NCBI RefSeq assembly: GCF_028693135.1
Contig: NZ_JAQUVZ010000037.1
Span: forward strand, 1-35,711
Direction: 5' to 3'
Source: Methanosarcina sp.
GTDB taxonomy: Archaea > Halobacteriota > Methanosarcinia > Methanosarcinales > Methanosarcinaceae
DNA length: 35,711 nt
Notes under the pieces: model-generated
Database searches by the model: none
The model's input: the letters and a program-made list of their open reading frames with translations, nothing else
What the model was told of the DNA's origin: nothing
Shown here: piece by piece, positions 32,849 through 35,711 of the stretch
Layout of the letters: the number at the start of each line of letters is the position of its first letter
Position numbering within the stretch: the stretch's first letter is position 1
Translations under genes and position numbers: made by a program

Positions 32849-33014
32849 ATGGAAGGTAAGAGCTTGAATTATACGGTCCTGATCGCGCAGGAAGAAGACG
32901 GGATATATTGCGAAAGTTCCTGACATCTCTGGTTGTTATACTCAGGGAAAAACAGTTGAACAGGCCATGGAGCGTATAAGGGAAGCGATCCAAGTCTGCC
33001 TTGAGGCCGAATAA
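32849..33014 (+). pseudogene. frameshifted HicB-like antitoxin
   Basis: ATG 32849 opens MEGKSLNYTVLIAQEEDGIY; after a one-base frameshift near 32915 it continues KVPDISGCYTQGKTVEQAMERIREAIQVCLEAE and stops at TAA. The beta-beta-alpha shape with the P-D-I-S-G-C and T-V-E-Q-A segments is that of the HicB/UPF0150 fold. No HicA toxin is seen beside it, so it is a broken orphan antitoxin, unless the indel is a sequencing error. Confidence 0.65.
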
Positions 33015-33035
33015 CACGAAAAGTATTTTTTAATA

Positions 33036-33158
33036 TTAGAGTCCCAGCTCTTTCTTGAACTCTGAAAGGGGTATCAACGTTCCTTTTTTCTGGTTCTCAT
33101 AACTTTCATCTACGAGCTTCCTCTCTTCATCAGTGAGTATGCGGTCTGCATCTACCAT
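33036..33158 (-). CDS. small 40-aa antitoxin-like protein
   Basis: A short minus-strand frame (ATG at 33158 to TAA at 33036) encodes 40 residues beginning MVDADRILTDEERKL and ending SEFKKELGL. The composition (acidic and Lys-rich helix, then a PLSEFKKEL tail) resembles small antitoxins of RelE-type systems. No RelE-like toxin is found next to it. Convergent with the HicB-like remnant. The RBS (GTGAG-like) is weak; the call rests on the coding-like composition. Confidence 0.5.
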   Translation of the reverse strand: MVDADRILTDEERKLVDESYENQKKGTLIPLSEFKKELGL

Positions 33159-33214
33159 ATGATATCTCACTCGATCTCAACCATAATAAATGGTCAGTAT
33201 TAATAAAATCAATA

Positions 33215-33607
33215 TCAGTAACTCGTTTTCCAGGCTCGGTATTTTTCCAGGTCATCTTTAATAAGGCTAAATGCAAAAGCAAGCACAGCGACATCATCCA
33301 CAAATCCAATTAAAGGAAGGATATCCGGAGAGATGTCAACCGGATTTATGAGATACAGAAGAGCGAATGTTATCACTAATACCGTTTTCTTCGGAACCGG
33401 GTATTTCTTATTAAAGGAATCTGCTAACATTGAAAACAATAATTCTAAATAATCCAAAATTTTCCTGAGATCTGCTCGGCGGTGATGAACGCCTCCTACT
33501 TCTTCAGGAAAAACCGTGCTGATATCAGAAGCTTGATCTGGATTTTCATTAAATTGGTCAAGATTTGATCCAACTTTCTTCGCTCTGAAGTTATTGGTTT
33601 TATCCAT
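33215..33607 (-). CDS. DUF1232 (YkvA-type) small membrane protein
   Basis: About 130 residues. The C-terminal half has the DUF1232 signature YLINPVDISPDILPLIGFVDD followed by a hydrophobic helix, in a family of small membrane-associated proteins of unknown role. The frame can extend to 33694, but the Met at 33607 has GGAAGA about seven bases upstream, while the longer form has no RBS. The N-terminal part is hydrophilic and variable. It is preceded and followed by repeat-rich spacers and has no obvious partner gene. Confidence 0.8.
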   Translation of the reverse strand: MDKTNNFRAKKVGSNLDQFNENPDQASDISTVFPEEVGGVHHRRADLRKILDYLELLFSMLADSFNKKYPVPKKTVLVITFALLYLINPVDISPDILPLIGFVDDVAVLAFAFSLIKDDLEKYRAWKTSY

Positions 33608-33747
33608 GATAATCTTCCAATCTTGTATTAAATTGTATATCGAGTCTCTTATACTAACTATCAAATTGAATAGTATTTCTCTTTTTTGCATCAATTAAGG
33701 CAATATCTGAGTTTTCAACACTGCGCCTTTTAAAAACTGAGTTGATT

Positions 33748-33822
33748 GAAAAGAAGCGGTGCAATCGGAGGATTTTCGGTCGAAGGATTTGAGGGGGGCG
33801 GGGGAGGAAATATAATAAAACA
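33748..33822. repeat. dispersed repeat, copy B (partner near 31920-31997)
   Basis: Matches the copy at 31920-31997 over about 75 bases with substitutions, including TCGAAGGATTTGAGGGGG and GAAATATAATAAAA. Confidence 0.65.
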
Positions 33823-34009
33823 GTTCTTTTTGGGTTATTGGGTAAGAATTCATCGTCAGTGGTTCTGTTGAAAAGTGGTGTCCACTTCTATTGAATTCGG
33901 AAACTTGAGAGGAGTTTTAGCGTTGTTTTTTGGAGCGGGGGCACGAACATACTCCATTGCAGGGGTGCACCAGGTCAACTTTGATCGGTTTAAATCAAGG
34001 ATTTCTGCA

Positions 34010-34134
34010 TAGCTAAGGAATGATCAAAATATAGCTTCACTGTTTAGTTCGGGAATTGCTCTATAGTTCCATTTCCCTAACTAATCATTCCTGGCAACAA
34101 AAATTCTTGATATTATATTTGTATTGTTCCTAAA
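34010..34134. repeat. dispersed repeat, copy B (partner near 6095-6217)
   Basis: Shares CTATAGTTCCATTTCCC and TTGATATTATATTTG with the copy at 6095-6217 in the same order and orientation. Confidence 0.65.
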
Positions 34135-34286
34135 TAATGGACATAATAGGGAATCTGATCCTGGATTGTATCAATATTTCATAAATGGTGATTAAACATC
34201 ATATAAATTAAAAATATTTTATAATTAGTTACAAAAAAATCAAAAAGTTTTTATTCAATTTTGTTTTCTTTTTTAGAGAGGATAAT

Positions 34287-35249
34287 ATGAAAAGCATAAA
34301 AGAGTTTAAATCAGTGGAAAAACTTGCCGTTATAGTATCAATAGTTGTCGGGATGTTAGGCATATATACCATAGTTGTAACCACAGATTTCGGTATCTCT
34401 GTGTCCCCCATGAGTGGTGATGCAATTCAGGGGACTCCCATACAAACAACAGTTACTGTAAAGGATGAAAGTCCGATTCTAAAGCACTATAATTATGAGG
34501 TTACTCTCGCAGCAAATAATCTTCCAAATGGAATTTCAGTTACCTTTTCACCCAATGGGGGCCCAAAACCTACCTATGTGTCCAATCTAATAATAAATGT
34601 AGACAAGATGGTGCCACCAGGTGATCATGTAATCGAAATCACAGGTACATCACAAGACGGGAGTGAAAGGACTTGTAAGTATATGCTCAATGTTAAACCT
34701 AGTCCAGGAGAAAATTTCGATATGGACCCAATAGGGCGTAGTGAATTTCAGGGAGATGTTGATGAAAACATAATTGATACCATGGACAGTACTCTTGGCT
34801 GGCTTCCTTTTGATGAAAAAATGGGATCCACAGAAAAAGTGAATTCCGTATCAGGAATGGAAAATGACGCTGTCGAAATAGCTTATAATCTTATGAAAGA
34901 TGGATTTGTGGGTATTTCAAAAAATATTGATTCTGAAAAGCTAGCAGATGCAAAAGGAATAAGGTTTTACTACAAACTTAGTGGTGAGCCAAATACTATT
35001 CAGATCAAACTCATAGATCAAGACGGATTACACTTTGGAACATTATTTGCACAAACAAAAGCTGTAGATGACTGGACACCCATAGAAGTTTCCTTTAGTA
35101 ATTTTGATCTCTGGAGTTCCGAGTCAGCTAAAAGCCTGAACCTGAAAAGCATTGAAAAACTAGAATTTGTTATTGCAAACAAACCCGAATTTGGGGATTC
35201 TCCGGGCACTGGAAGTGTCTTTATCGATAAGATTGAAGTGATTGAATAA
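34287..35249 (+). CDS. membrane-anchored or secreted two-domain protein (Ig-like + CBM-like)
   Basis: A 320-aa protein. The N-terminus has one hydrophobic segment (LAVIVSIVVGMLGIYTIVV), acting as signal anchor or uncleaved signal. Residues about 40-140 are an Ig-like beta sandwich (PIQTTVTVKDES, PPGDHVIEITGTSQDG), and about 165-320 form a galactose-binding-like domain of the CBM11/CIA30 kind (GIRFYYKLSGEPNTIQIKLID, WTPIEVSFSNFDLW, GSVFIDKIEVIE). Likely an extracellular binding protein, perhaps for polysaccharide; no catalytic residues seen. RBS GAGAGGAT lies three bases before the ATG. Gene is alone, AT-rich, flanked by repeats. Confidence 0.8.
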   Translation: MKSIKEFKSVEKLAVIVSIVVGMLGIYTIVVTTDFGISVSPMSGDAIQGTPIQTTVTVKDESPILKHYNYEVTLAANNLPNGISVTFSPNGGPKPTYVSNLIINVDKMVPPGDHVIEITGTSQDGSERTCKYMLNVKPSPGENFDMDPIGRSEFQGDVDENIIDTMDSTLGWLPFDEKMGSTEKVNSVSGMENDAVEIAYNLMKDGFVGISKNIDSEKLADAKGIRFYYKLSGEPNTIQIKLIDQDGLHFGTLFAQTKAVDDWTPIEVSFSNFDLWSSESAKSLNLKSIEKLEFVIANKPEFGDSPGTGSVFIDKIEVIE

Positions 35250-35711
35250 TTAAAGTCTCAATAAATTTATTATCAGTCGAATACCCCGCTAGCTTGCTGC
35301 GGGGATGGAAAACTTCCCCGATAACCGTTAATGATAATATGTAATTTATCAATTCCATTTTCCGGTTGTTAACTTCTACTCAAACTAAAGTTTTTAGGGT
35401 TATTGTTTTCTTTAACGAAATTTGGAGCGGTGGCGCGAACATACCCCGTTGCTTGCGGCGGGGTGCGCCAGCGCAACTTTGATTTCCGCCGAATACCCCG
35501 CAGCTTACTGCGGGGATGGACAACGGAATTTTGAAGCGGGGGGCGCCAGTGCAACATTGATTTGAGCTTATTCCAAAACAGATCTATTTGGCATGAAAGT
35601 ACCTCTGATTTCGCACTCCGGACCCTCATTCTGAATTTATGATTATGTTGGAAGCAAATATAGCATTTTTGTCCTGTTAAATTGAAGTCAGGGTCCGGAA
35701 TGTGGACGTGA
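35250..35711. other. intergenic with GC-rich hairpin repeats and an inverted repeat
   Basis: No gene is seen to the end of the window. Contents: three GC-rich hairpin units (35280-35530), then at 35615 and 35691 an inverted repeat around TCCGGACCCT. Confidence 0.5.
35280..35530. repeat. GC-rich hairpin repeats (REP-like), three units
   Basis: The unit CGAATACCCCGC, a short A/T-rich loop (AGCTTACT or TAGCTTGCT), then GCGGGGATGG occurs at 35279-35309 and about 35490-35520. A related inverted stem (CATACCCCGTTGC, GGCGGGGTGCGCC) lies at 35440-35470. Each can form a stable stem-loop. A decayed relative (CATACTCCATTGC, GGGGTGCACC) is at 33948-33971. They are far more G+C-rich than the surrounding DNA. 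Confidence 0.65.

Larger units (their letters stand above)
33608..34286. other. repeat-rich intergenic region upstream of the anchored protein
   Basis: About 680 bases with no gene. It holds copy B of the G-rich repeat (33748-33822), a decayed hairpin-repeat-like stretch (33930-33985), copy B of the 120-bp dispersed repeat (34010-34134) and the RBS/promoter area of the next gene. Confidence 0.5.

Overview
The window looks like chromosome of a Methanosarcina-type methanogenic archaeon. The pointers are a large MEDS-PocR-PAS sensor kinase, a secreted beta-propeller protein ending in a PGF-CTERM archaeosortase signal, an archaeal SbcD-related phosphoesterase, an archaeal Lhr-type helicase, a tRNA-Leu gene without an encoded CCA, AT-rich spacers and GGAGG or AGGTGA ribosome-binding sites. 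A class II lysyl-tRNA synthetase fits too, because Methanosarcina species are known to carry LysRS2 beside the class I enzyme. The assignment is inferred from protein families seen here, not from a database search.

Layout. (1) Bases 1-12541 are an accessory region. It holds a small zinc-ribbon gene, wreckage of a Cas4-like nuclease, a family B DNA polymerase and a TPR protein, a GH13 alpha-amylase-type gene, an M6-family metallopeptidase, and a three-gene cluster (6232-8174) encoding a predicted protein-glutaminase-like deamidase, a small paralogue of its C-terminal domain and a small acidic peptide. It continues with a broken caspase-like gene next to a 795-bp inverted-repeat element, then an intact caspase-like peptidase overlapping (ATGA) a CHAT-domain gene. 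The CHAT gene has an in-frame UAG and a frameshift and is fused to the C-terminal part of a DUF1998 protein. (2) Bases 13083-29608 are mostly core: tRNA-Leu(UAA), an MBL-fold hydrolase, an ABM-like small protein, a two-helix membrane protein, the PGF-CTERM propeller, the SbcD-related phosphoesterase, the MEDS kinase, LysRS, a second histidine kinase and Lhr. Three short-period (15-16 bp) tandem arrays lie between these genes. (3) Bases 29609-35711 are accessory again: a zinc-ribbon gene, a diverged second copy of the Lhr 3' end, an endonuclease-III-like FeS glycosylase, a DUF3267 membrane zincin with an apparent AUU start, a frameshifted HicB-like antitoxin, a 40-aa antitoxin-like protein, a DUF1232 protein, a secreted or anchored two-domain protein, and GC-rich hairpin repeats.

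How the genes may work together. The two kinases have no receiver-domain partner in the window. The caspase and CHAT genes are translationally coupled; with the TPR remnant and the second caspase remnant they suggest repeated gain and decay of caspase/CHAT-type modules of the kind found in prokaryotic defence and cell-death systems. The deamidase, its small paralogue and the acidic peptide are co-oriented, closely packed and each has its own strong RBS. Together with the downstream co-oriented M6 protease they are the best candidate for an undescribed system, possibly an enzyme acting on a small co-encoded protein; no function is demonstrated by the sequence.
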